64,000 bases of DNA from positions 1 to 64,000 of the forward strand of contig CACLEJ010000004.1 in NCBI GenBank assembly GCA_902605865.1. Direction: 5' to 3'. How positions within the stretch are numbered: position 1 is the first letter of the stretch; every line of letters begins with the position of its first letter. Below are positions 52,514 to 60,978 of this stretch, in pieces. This DNA comes from an uncultured Pelagibacteraceae bacterium (GTDB taxonomy: Bacteria > Pseudomonadota > Alphaproteobacteria > Pelagibacterales > Pelagibacteraceae). The position numbers and the translations under genes are program-made. The notes under the pieces are model-generated. The model was not told where the DNA came from, made no database searches, and saw only the letters and a list, made by a program, of their open reading frames with translations.

Positions 52514-53770
52514 ATGAAAAAAATGTTAATTGCTTTAATTGCGTTTGCATTCACTTCCACATCTTCTTTTGCTGGACCAAAAATTGAGGTTTTGCACTGG
52601 TGGACATCAGGTGGTGAAGCAGCTGCACTAAAAGTATTAAAAGACGATTTCGCTGCAAATGGTGGTGAATGGTTAGATATGCCTGTAACTGGTGGTGGTG
52701 GAGACGCTGCCAACGTTGCATTAAAAGCAAGAATAGTTGCGGGAGATCCTCCATCAGCTTCTCAAATTAAAGGTCCAACAATTCAAGAATATGATCAAGA
52801 GGGTGTTGTTGCTCCTTATAATATTGATCCAATTGCTCAATCAGAAGGTTGGGACAGTTTATTAGATCCAATGATTGCTGCAGTTCACAAATGTCAAGAT
52901 AATAGTGGTCCATATTGTGCAGCTCCAGTAAACATTCATAGGATTGATTGGATGTGGGCTAACAAAGCAGTATTCGATGCTAATGGAATTTCAGTTCCAA
53001 CATCTTGGGATGAATTAAATGCAGCAGCAGAAAAACTTCAAGCTGCAGGAATTATTCCTTTTGCTCACGGTGGTCAAGCTTGGCAAGACGCAACAGTCTT
53101 CGAAGCAGTAGCTATGGGTATTGGTGGAAATAACTATTATAAAAACTGTTATGTAGATCTTAAAGAAACTTGTTTAAGAAGTGAGACAACTGTAAAAGTT
53201 TTTGATCAAATGAGAAAACTTCAAGGTTTTACAGATGAAGGTAGCCCAGGAAGAGATTGGAACGTCGCAACTGGAATGGTTATTGAAGGAAAAGCTGGTT
53301 TCCAAATTATGGGTGACTGGGCAAAAGGTGAATTTACTGCTGCTGGAAAAGTACCAGGAGTAGATTACTATTGTGCTGCAACTCCATCTAATAATGGATA
53401 CTTGTATAACGTAGATAGCTTTATATTCTACAAAACAAGTGACCCAGACAAACAAGAAGGTCAAAAATTATTAGCTAAATTAATGATGGGTAAGAATTTC
53501 CAAAAAGTTTTTAACCTATACAAAGGATCAATTCCAGCACGTTTAGATGTACCAATGGATGAATTTGATAAATGTGCAAAAACATCAAATTCTGACATCA
53601 AAACTGCAGGAGCAAGCGGTGGATTAGTGCCAAGTTTTGCTCACGGAATGGCCCAAGGCAATACTATGAAAGCTGCTTTACAAGACGTGATCACAGAACA
53701 CTTTAATTCTGACATGTCTTCTGTTGATGCAGCAAATGCTTTAGCTGATTCAGTTTTAGACAATATGTAA
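52514..53770 (+). CDS. gtsA: Glucose/mannose-type ABC transporter periplasmic binding protein
   Basis: A 418-residue secreted CUT1-family binding protein. After the signal peptide (cut near SSFAG) it closely follows Pseudomonas GtsA as I remember it: EVLHWWTSGGEAAALKVLK, GGGGDAANVALKARIVAGDPPSASQIKGP, VNIHRIDWMWANKAVF, AHGGQAWQDATVFEAV and IMGDWAKGEFTAAGK. Glucose or a similar aldose is the likely ligand. A terminator sits directly after it. Confidence 0.85.
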   Translation: MKKMLIALIAFAFTSTSSFAGPKIEVLHWWTSGGEAAALKVLKDDFAANGGEWLDMPVTGGGGDAANVALKARIVAGDPPSASQIKGPTIQEYDQEGVVAPYNIDPIAQSEGWDSLLDPMIAAVHKCQDNSGPYCAAPVNIHRIDWMWANKAVFDANGISVPTSWDELNAAAEKLQAAGIIPFAHGGQAWQDATVFEAVAMGIGGNNYYKNCYVDLKETCLRSETTVKVFDQMRKLQGFTDEGSPGRDWNVATGMVIEGKAGFQIMGDWAKGEFTAAGKVPGVDYYCAATPSNNGYLYNVDSFIFYKTSDPDKQEGQKLLAKLMMGKNFQKVFNLYKGSIPARLDVPMDEFDKCAKTSNSDIKTAGASGGLVPSFAHGMAQGNTMKAALQDVITEHFNSDMSSVDAANALADSVLDNM

Positions 53771-53783
53771 AAATATAAAAATT

Positions 53784-53817
53784 AAGGCCACCTAAAATTT
53801 AGGTGGCCTTTTTTTTT
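53784..53817 (+). terminator. Rho-independent terminator after gtsA
   Basis: AAGGCCACCT (53784-53793) pairs with AGGTGGCCTT (53801-53810) around an A+T loop, then seven or more Ts. The permease genes start 25 bases later, so only read-through transcripts would reach them. Confidence 0.93.
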
Positions 53818-53841
53818 AATCAAAATTAGAATATATTTATA

Positions 53842-54717
53842 ATGCTCAAGTGGTTAGAAAAAAACCTACCTAAAATCGTAATGGCGCCAGCTGTTGGATT
53901 AATTGGTTGGTTTGTCTATGGTTTTGTACTTTGGACTTTATATATATCTTTTACAAATTCTAAAATTTTACCCAAATACGAGCTTTGGGGAGTAGGACAA
54001 TATGTTAAACTTTGGGGTTCTAGAAAATGGCTTATTGCAGTAGATAACTTACTTATTTTCACAGCGTTGTTCTTAATTTTTTGTGTTGTGATTGGAATTA
54101 TTCTTGCAATATTTTTAGATCAAAAAATTAGAGCTGAAGGTGTCTTAAGAACTATTTACCTGTATCCAATGGCTTTATCTTTCATAGTTACTGGAACAGC
54201 TTGGAAATGGATTTTAAATCCAACACTCGGTATCCAAAAAATGTTTATCGATTGGGGTTTTGAAAACTTCACATTTGATTGGTTAGTAAACAGAGAAATG
54301 GCAATCTACACTATTGTGATCGCAGGTGTTTGGCAATCTGCTGGATTCGTAATGGCATTATTTCTAGCTGGATTGAGATCAGTTGAAGATGAAATTGTGA
54401 AAGCAGCTAAAATAGATGGTGCAAATTTATTTACAGTTTATTGGAAAATTTTACTTCCTATGATGAGGCCAGTCTTTTTTACAAGTTTTGTGATTTTAGT
54501 TCACATTTCTATAAAAAGTTATGATCTTATAGTTGCGCTAACCCAGGGTGGACCTGGTATATCCACAACTATGCCTGCCTTATATATGACCCAAACTGCA
54601 TTCCATAAAAGTCAAGTTGGTTTGTCAGCCGCAAGTGCAATCATGATGTTTATGGCTGTAGCGGCAGTAATTATCCCGTATTTATATTCTGAGCTAAGGA
54701 GAGAAAATGCAAGATAA
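53842..54717 (+). CDS. gtsB: Glucose-type ABC transporter permease, MalF-like
   Basis: A 291-residue membrane subunit with six helices. It matches GtsB along its length: SFTNSKILPKYELWG, FLDQKIRAEGVLRTIYLYPMALSFIVTGTAWKWILNP, and the EAA-type loop VKAAKIDGANLFTVYWKILLPMMRPV that meets the ATPase. It overlaps gtsC by 11 bases. Confidence 0.88.
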   Translation: MLKWLEKNLPKIVMAPAVGLIGWFVYGFVLWTLYISFTNSKILPKYELWGVGQYVKLWGSRKWLIAVDNLLIFTALFLIFCVVIGIILAIFLDQKIRAEGVLRTIYLYPMALSFIVTGTAWKWILNPTLGIQKMFIDWGFENFTFDWLVNREMAIYTIVIAGVWQSAGFVMALFLAGLRSVEDEIVKAAKIDGANLFTVYWKILLPMMRPVFFTSFVILVHISIKSYDLIVALTQGGPGISTTMPALYMTQTAFHKSQVGLSAASAIMMFMAVAAVIIPYLYSELRRENAR

Positions 54718-55609
54718 GTTACAGACTTCATACAAACAACTTGAAATGAAGTCTAAATATACAAATATGTTTTTGAGATGGTTTTTGTATTTTGCTTTAA
54801 TACTTTTTGCATTGTATTTTATTTTTCCTCTATACGTAATGGTAGTAACTTCATTAAAAACTATGGAGGAAATACGTCAAGGAACACTTTTAACATGGCC
54901 AAGTGGATTAAATTTTGAGTCCTGGGCAGTTGCATGGGGAGGTAGAGGATATGGAGCGGGAGATACCTTTTTAAGACCATATTTTTGGAATTCATTCAAG
55001 ATGGTTGTTCCAGCTGTATTTTTTTCTACATTTATAGGAGCTATGACTGGATATGTTTTAACAAAATGGAGATTTAAAGGAGATCAATGGGTTTTTCTTT
55101 TTTTACTATTTGGATGTTTTATTCCATTTCAGGCAATTCTGTTACCAATGGCAAGAACTCTTGGAGTTTTAGGAATATCAAATTCTATAATAGGACTAGT
55201 ATTAGTCCACACAGTTTATGGAATTCCATTTACAACTTTGTTTTTTAGAAATTACTATATTTCTGTTCCTACAGAATTAGTAAAAGCTGCACGAATTGAT
55301 GGAGCAGGTTTCTTTAAAATATTTTTTAAAATTTTACTTCCAATTTCAGCACCCATTATTGTTGTAACTGTTATTTGGCAATTTACACAAATCTGGAATG
55401 ACTTTTTGTTTGGATCAACTTTTTCATTTGGAAAAGCAGCACCAATTCAAGTTGCTTTAAATAACATGGTTTTATCAAGTACAAGTGTTAAAGAATATAA
55501 CGTAGATATGGCATCAGCTATAATTGCGGGTATTCCAACACTTATTGTTTATGTTTTAGCTGGTAAATATTTTATTAGAGGATTAACTTCAGGAGCAGTA
55601 AAAGGATAA
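54707..55609 (+). CDS. gtsC: Glucose-type ABC transporter permease, MalG-like
   Basis: A 300-residue second permease. Six helices are visible, together with the EAA loop VKAARIDGAGFFKIFFKILLPISAP. A clear AAGGAGAG precedes its ATG inside the gtsB end. Two bases separate it from the ATPase gene. Confidence 0.88.
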   Translation: MQDKLQTSYKQLEMKSKYTNMFLRWFLYFALILFALYFIFPLYVMVVTSLKTMEEIRQGTLLTWPSGLNFESWAVAWGGRGYGAGDTFLRPYFWNSFKMVVPAVFFSTFIGAMTGYVLTKWRFKGDQWVFLFLLFGCFIPFQAILLPMARTLGVLGISNSIIGLVLVHTVYGIPFTTLFFRNYYISVPTELVKAARIDGAGFFKIFFKILLPISAPIIVVTVIWQFTQIWNDFLFGSTFSFGKAAPIQVALNNMVLSSTSVKEYNVDMASAIIAGIPTLIVYVLAGKYFIRGLTSGAVKG

Positions 55610-55611
55610 TA

Positions 55612-56706
55612 ATGAAAACATTAAGAATTGAGGAATTATCAAAAAACTTTGGATCTACTGAAGTTTTAAGAAAAATTAATCTAGAAATAGATGAAGGGAA
55701 TTTCTTAGTTCTTTTAGGCCCTTCAGGCTGTGGTAAATCAACTTTGCTAAATATTATTGCAGGCTTAGAAACTATAAATGAAGGTAATGTTCACATTGAT
55801 GATTACAACGTAAGTAAAGTAGAACCAAAAGACCGAAATATTGCAATGGTATTTCAATCGTATGCTTTGTACCCATCAATGAACGTACGTGAGAACATGA
55901 TTTTTGGTCTTAAACAAGCAAAAGTTTCAAAAGAAAAAATAGAAGAGCAGCTAGAAAAAGTATCAAAATTTTTACAAGTAGACGCATTATTAGAGAGAAA
56001 ACCTTCACAGTTATCAGGCGGGCAAAGACAACGAGTTGCAATCGGTAGAGCGCTTGTGAGAGAACCAAGAATATTTTTATTTGATGAACCTTTGTCTAAT
56101 TTAGATGCAAAATTAAGAGTTGAGATGAGACGAGAAATAAAAAAACTTCATCAACAACTTAAAACAACAGTAGTTTATGTGACGCACGATCAAACAGAAG
56201 CAATGAGTTTAGGTACAAATATTGCAATCATGAATCACGGAGTAATCCAACAAAATGATACTCCAGAAAATATTTACAATAAACCTAGTAACACCTTTGT
56301 TGCAGATTTTATTGGATCTCCTTCAATGAATTTGATTAAAGGTAATCTTAAAGAAAGTTCTAACAAAATTTCATTTATTGCCAATGGATCTAATGTCGAA
56401 ATTCCAATAAATGGATATAACTTCAATGAAAAATCTAATTTAAATAATAAAGAAGTTTTTTTTGGAATTAGACCAGAACATATATTCTTTAAAAAATCTA
56501 ATGACAGTGATTTTGAGATCTCTTTAAAAGCTGATTTAAGTGAGTATATAGGTCATGAGCAGATAATGACATTTGATTATGAAAATCAAGAAGTATTAGC
56601 TAAATTTCCCTCAACAATAAAAATAGAACTCTCAAAAAATACAAATTTATTTTTTGATTTAACGCAAATTTCCTTATTTGATGCTAAAACAGAAGAGAGA
56701 ATATAA
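55612..56706 (+). CDS. MalK/UgpC-type ABC transporter ATP-binding subunit
   Basis: A 364-residue CUT1 ATPase. Walker A is GPSGCGKSTLLN, signature LSGGQRQRVAIGRAL, Walker B IFLFDEPLSNLD, switch VTHDQTEAMSLG. After about residue 235 a TOBE-like regulatory domain follows (GIRPEHIFF). It should power the GtsBC permeases. Its stop is directly followed by the aldose-dehydrogenase gene. Confidence 0.93.
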   Translation: MKTLRIEELSKNFGSTEVLRKINLEIDEGNFLVLLGPSGCGKSTLLNIIAGLETINEGNVHIDDYNVSKVEPKDRNIAMVFQSYALYPSMNVRENMIFGLKQAKVSKEKIEEQLEKVSKFLQVDALLERKPSQLSGGQRQRVAIGRALVREPRIFLFDEPLSNLDAKLRVEMRREIKKLHQQLKTTVVYVTHDQTEAMSLGTNIAIMNHGVIQQNDTPENIYNKPSNTFVADFIGSPSMNLIKGNLKESSNKISFIANGSNVEIPINGYNFNEKSNLNNKEVFFGIRPEHIFFKKSNDSDFEISLKADLSEYIGHEQIMTFDYENQEVLAKFPSTIKIELSKNTNLFFDLTQISLFDAKTEERI

Positions 56707-57468
56707 ATGAAAGTTAAGTATTTTGATTTAAAAAACAAAAACGTTTTTATCACAGGTGGTGGTTCAGGAATAGGTGCTTCAATTGTTGAACATTTTTGTG
56801 AACAGGAATGCGATGTATATTTCGTTGATATAAATAAAAAAGAATCAAATAAATTAATTAAAAATCTTAAAAAAAAGGGTCTTAAAACACCTCATTTTAT
56901 TGAATGTAATCTTATTAAAATCAAAAAATTACAAACCATCATTCAAAAAATAATTAAAACAAAAGGACCTATCGATATTTTAATCAATAATGCAGCTAAT
57001 GATGATCGACACTCAACAGATCAAGTAGATGAAAAATATTGGAATAATAGAATGGATGTGAATTTAAAGCATTTTTTCTTTACAATTAAAGCAGTTTTAA
57101 AAGGAATGATTAAAAATAAGGGTGGCGCCATCGTGAATCTAAGTTCAGTTTCATGGATGTTAGGTGAAGGTGATAAAGTTGCTTACGAGACAGCAAAGTC
57201 AGCTGTTATTGGATTGACTAGATCTTTTGCTAGAGAGTTTGGTAAATATAATATTCGGTGTAACTCAGTTACACCAGGATCTATTGCAACTGAAAGACAA
57301 ATAAAACATTGGTTAACTCCAAAATATAAAAAATTTATTCTTGATAAACAATGTTTGAAGAGACAACTAAAGCCTGATGATGTAGCAAGTTTAGTTGTTC
57401 ATCTTTCTTCTGATGTATCGTCAGGATGTACAAAACAAAACTTTATTATAGATGCTGGTATCACTTAA
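56707..57468 (+). CDS. XylB-like aldose 1-dehydrogenase (SDR)
   Basis: A 253-residue SDR that closely resembles Caulobacter D-xylose 1-dehydrogenase XylB: TGGGSGIGASIVEHF, NNAANDDRH, SVSWMLGEGDKVAYETAKSAVIGLTRSFARE, and VTPGSIATERQIKHW. Such enzymes oxidise free aldoses to lactones. D-xylose, or the sugar carried by the GtsABC transporter, is a likely substrate. It begins with no gap after the ATPase gene, supporting a shared operon. Confidence 0.83.
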   Translation: MKVKYFDLKNKNVFITGGGSGIGASIVEHFCEQECDVYFVDINKKESNKLIKNLKKKGLKTPHFIECNLIKIKKLQTIIQKIIKTKGPIDILINNAANDDRHSTDQVDEKYWNNRMDVNLKHFFFTIKAVLKGMIKNKGGAIVNLSSVSWMLGEGDKVAYETAKSAVIGLTRSFAREFGKYNIRCNSVTPGSIATERQIKHWLTPKYKKFILDKQCLKRQLKPDDVASLVVHLSSDVSSGCTKQNFIIDAGIT

Positions 57469-57479
57469 AATTTATATAA

Positions 57480-58520
57480 GTGCCTAAAAAAATTCAAATA
57501 TCAGTTGTTGGAATAGGTTTAATGGGACTACAACATATTAAAGCTATTCAAAAATCAAAATTTGCGTCTTTACATTCTATTGTTGAAATAAAAAAAACTG
57601 GGGTAGAGTTATCAAATAAATTTAAAGTACCACTATATAAAGATATCAAAATTTTATTAGAAAAGAATAAACCCGATGCTGTGATAGTTGCCACTCCTAA
57701 TATTTTGCACGAAACTGATACAATAAAATTTTTAAAATCAAAAATACCTGTTTTATTAGAGAAACCAATTTCAGATAATATTAAATCTGCAAAGAAAATC
57801 ATTAGTAGTGCAAGGTCAAATAGAACCTCATTATTAATAGGATATCACAGACGACATAATTCAATTGTTAATAATGTAAAAAAAATAATAGAAAATAAAA
57901 AACTTGGAAAAATAGTATCTGCAAATATTTTATGTTGGCTATATAAACATAAAAAATATTTTAATGAAAAATGGAGAGTAACCGAGGGTGGCGGTCCATT
58001 AGGTATTAACTTAGTTCATGATATCGATATGATTTGTTATTTACTTGGTCCTGTTAATTATGTTCAGGCATTTAAATCAAATAGTATTAGAAAACATAAG
58101 GTTGAGGATACTGCTTCAGTAAATTTATTTTTTAAATCTGGAACCTTATGTACTCTAAACGTATCTGATACCATAGTCTCACCATGGAGCTATGAATTAA
58201 CAGCAGGTGAAAATCCTGCCTATCCAATAACTGACCAATCTTCTTATTTTATTGGAGGAACCAAAGGTTCTCTTCAATTCCCGAATTTAAAGTTATGGTA
58301 CTACAAAAAAGAAAGAAGTTGGTGGAACAATATTTATAATAATAAAATTAAAGTTCAAAAAAGTAATAAAACTCTAATTAATCAGATTGATCACTTTTCA
58401 AAAGTAGTTATGAAAAAAGAAAAACCAAAAGTGACTGGTAAAGATGGTTTAAATTCTTTAATAATTTTTGACGCAATAAACAAAAGTTCTAAATCAGGTA
58501 AAAAAATAAGAATTAGTTAA
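57480..58520 (+). CDS. Gfo/Idh/MocA family oxidoreductase
   Basis: A 346-residue enzyme with a GTG start at 57480. The nucleotide site is VVGIGLMGLQHIKA, the conserved lysine is in LEKPISDN, and the DxxxxH-type segment appears as NLVHDIDMICYLLGP. Two domains of normal length. The substrate is unknown; it may act on a lactone, aldonate or polyol in this pathway. Eleven bases follow the preceding SDR, and it overlaps the convergent DMT gene by eight. Confidence 0.8.
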   Translation: MPKKIQISVVGIGLMGLQHIKAIQKSKFASLHSIVEIKKTGVELSNKFKVPLYKDIKILLEKNKPDAVIVATPNILHETDTIKFLKSKIPVLLEKPISDNIKSAKKIISSARSNRTSLLIGYHRRHNSIVNNVKKIIENKKLGKIVSANILCWLYKHKKYFNEKWRVTEGGGPLGINLVHDIDMICYLLGPVNYVQAFKSNSIRKHKVEDTASVNLFFKSGTLCTLNVSDTIVSPWSYELTAGENPAYPITDQSSYFIGGTKGSLQFPNLKLWYYKKERSWWNNIYNNKIKVQKSNKTLINQIDHFSKVVMKKEKPKVTGKDGLNSLIIFDAINKSSKSGKKIRIS

Positions 58521-59397
58521 TTTTTTTTACCTTCTTTGTACCCTCAACTCTAATAAACAAAACTCCAAAAATTATAATTCCTATAAGACCTATTATTTTA
58601 CTTATATCTGCTGGAACTCCAAAAATTAAAAAGTTTATTATTGTTGACCATAATAATTGAGAATATTGAAAATTAGTTACAAATGATAAATTAGATAATT
58701 GAATTGCATAAATAATTATAAAATGACTTATGAAACCAAAAATTCCCATAGCAACTAAACCAATCCAATAAATATTATTTTCAATCGGTACCCAATTAAA
58801 TGAAATATAAATTGTAAATATCAAAGCCCCAGTAACAGCGGTATAGAACACCGCTGAGAAAGGCTCATTGTTTCCTGAAATAAGTTTTGTAAAAAATTGA
58901 TAAAGTGCCCAACATAATGGTGGCACAATAGGAAAGATGAGTTCTGGTGATAATACTTTCATACTAGGTCCTAGGGCATAAATAATTGATCCAAAACTTA
59001 GCAACATCAAAATTGTACCTTTTGGTGACAATATATCTTTTAAAAAATATGCTGATAAAAGTGAAACAATTAATGGAGCGCTAAAAAAAACTACGTATAT
59101 GTCAACCAAATCAAATCTTTGCAATGAGTTGAACATAAAAAATGTTGCTGTAACCATTAATAATGATCTAATAATTTGAATTTTAAAATTTCTAGTTAAA
59201 TTTAGCTTCGGCTTAAAGATTAAGAAATAGACACAAAGAGCAACAAAGTGAAAAAAAAATCTTCCCCACACGGCTTGCGTAACCGGCATAACATTTCCCA
59301 AATATTTTGCAGTTGAATCCATACATACAAATAAAAAAAACCCTGAAGCGGACAGAAAAATAACCTTAATTAAAGAAGCTTTTTTATTTTCTGACAT
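58513..59397 (-). CDS. EamA-type DMT superfamily permease
   Basis: A 294-residue protein with about ten hydrophobic helices. The first half has FVCMDSTAKYLGNVMPVTQAVWGRF and the second the WALYQFFTKLISG and IGLIGIIIFGVLFIRVEG ends. Its place among sugar genes suggests export or uptake of a related metabolite, but the substrate is unknown. It is the third gene in a convergent arrangement with the preceding oxidoreductase gene. Confidence 0.8.
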   Translation of the reverse strand: MSENKKASLIKVIFLSASGFFLFVCMDSTAKYLGNVMPVTQAVWGRFFFHFVALCVYFLIFKPKLNLTRNFKIQIIRSLLMVTATFFMFNSLQRFDLVDIYVVFFSAPLIVSLLSAYFLKDILSPKGTILMLLSFGSIIYALGPSMKVLSPELIFPIVPPLCWALYQFFTKLISGNNEPFSAVFYTAVTGALIFTIYISFNWVPIENNIYWIGLVAMGIFGFISHFIIIYAIQLSNLSFVTNFQYSQLLWSTIINFLIFGVPADISKIIGLIGIIIFGVLFIRVEGTKKVKKIN

Positions 59398-59425
59398 GAT
59401 AATTTATGAAAATTTTTTCAAAAAA

Positions 59426-60931
59426 CTACATTACTACGCCTACTTGCCAAGGATTAAATTCCTCGTCACCGTAGCCATTAATTTCACTTTTTGATTTATT
59501 TCCTGAAGCTGTATTTACAACTAGCTCAAATATTCTATTTCCAACTTTATCAATGTCCTCTTTACCTTCTGCAATAGTCCCACAATTTATATCCATATCT
59601 TCTTCCATTTTTTCATACATCGCAGTATTTGTTGATAATTTTAAACTCGGAACAGGTTTACAACCAAAACATGAACCTCTACCTGTTGTGAAACATATTA
59701 CATTTGCACCTGAAGCAACTTGCCCTGTTACAGACACAGGGTCATACCCTGGAGAGTCCATAAAATTAAAGCCTTTATTTTTTAATGGCTCTGCGTATTC
59801 AAGTACATCTTCTAATATTGATTTGCCACCTTTGGCAACTGCGCCAAGTGATTTTTCTAGTATTGTAGTTAAGCCACCTCGTTTATTTCCTGGAGCAGGA
59901 TTATTATCCATGGTGCTATTATTTATTGAAGTGTAATTTTTCCACCATTTTAATCTTTCCATTAATTTGTCTGCTGTTTCTTGGCTGTTAGCTCTATTAA
60001 TTAGCAGATGCTCGGCCCCATAAATTTCAGGAGTTTCAGATAATATTGAACTTCCACCTTTTTTGACTAACAAATCAGCTGCAACACCTAAAGCTGGATT
60101 AGCTGTAATGCCAGAATATCCATCTGAACCTCCACATTGAAGAGCTAAAGTTAAGTGACTAACAGACTGAGGCGTTCTCTTAATTTTGTTAGCCTCAGGT
60201 AACAAATTTTTTATTTGCGATAGAACTTTTTCTACAATTTTTTTTGTTCCACCTTCGTCTTGGATTGTTAGAAAATGAATTCTATTGTGTTTTTTTAAAG
60301 ACTCATTAAACAAACTCACTTGAGCACACTCACAACCTAAACCAATAACAAATACATGAGAAAAATTTGGATGATTTTTAAATCCATCTATTGTTCTTTG
60401 AAACATTTGCATTCCTTCACTTACAGTATTCATTCCGCACCCAGTGGAGTGAGTAATTGGAACTATCCCATCAATATTTGGATAATCATTTAAAATGTTT
60501 GAATATTTTATTTTTTCAACAATCATCTTAGTAACAGTTGCTGAACAATTAACTGTACTAACGATCCCTATATAATTTCTAGTGGCAACTTGACCATTAT
60601 CTCTTAAGATCCCATTGAAAAAAGTATCAACTTTTTCATCAATAACAGTTTTTTTATTTTGAACTCTAAAAGCTCTCTCAAAATCTTTAAATTCTAAGTT
60701 ATGAGAATGAACATGTTCACCAGCAGTGATATTTTTTGATGCAAATCCAATTATCTGATCATACTTAATTATTGGATCACCTTTGTTTATAGGTTTTAAA
60801 CAAACTTTATGTCCAAAAGGTATTGGATCAATTGTACTTATCTCCTGACCACTAATTTTAGTTTTTTCCGGTATAATAAATTGACTTACGCCAACATTAT
60901 CATTCTTATTGAGAACAATTAGACTATTCAT
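59426..60931 (-). CDS. UxaA-type altronate dehydratase
   Basis: A 501-residue protein in which the N-terminal SAF domain (about residues 1-85) and the C-terminal dehydratase domain are in one chain, as in UxaA. Conserved elements include GTIAEG, HSTGCGMN, LGCECAQVS, LALQCGGSDGYSGITANPALG and CFTTGRGSCFGCKPVPS, several of which carry the metal-binding Cys and His. It yields 2-keto-3-deoxy-D-gluconate if altronate is the substrate; galactarate is an alternative. uxaB and uxaC are absent here. It diverges from the XylD-like gene. Confidence 0.85.
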   Translation of the reverse strand: MNSLIVLNKNDNVGVSQFIIPEKTKISGQEISTIDPIPFGHKVCLKPINKGDPIIKYDQIIGFASKNITAGEHVHSHNLEFKDFERAFRVQNKKTVIDEKVDTFFNGILRDNGQVATRNYIGIVSTVNCSATVTKMIVEKIKYSNILNDYPNIDGIVPITHSTGCGMNTVSEGMQMFQRTIDGFKNHPNFSHVFVIGLGCECAQVSLFNESLKKHNRIHFLTIQDEGGTKKIVEKVLSQIKNLLPEANKIKRTPQSVSHLTLALQCGGSDGYSGITANPALGVAADLLVKKGGSSILSETPEIYGAEHLLINRANSQETADKLMERLKWWKNYTSINNSTMDNNPAPGNKRGGLTTILEKSLGAVAKGGKSILEDVLEYAEPLKNKGFNFMDSPGYDPVSVTGQVASGANVICFTTGRGSCFGCKPVPSLKLSTNTAMYEKMEEDMDINCGTIAEGKEDIDKVGNRIFELVVNTASGNKSKSEINGYGDEEFNPWQVGVVM

Positions 60932-60978
60932 TTTTCAATATAAGTTTTATAAACCAATATAATATAATTTAAAAATTA

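Noticed and set aside
53174-53464. Antisense open frame inside gtsA.
   Set aside because: It has no family resemblance and mirrors the coding constraint of gtsA.
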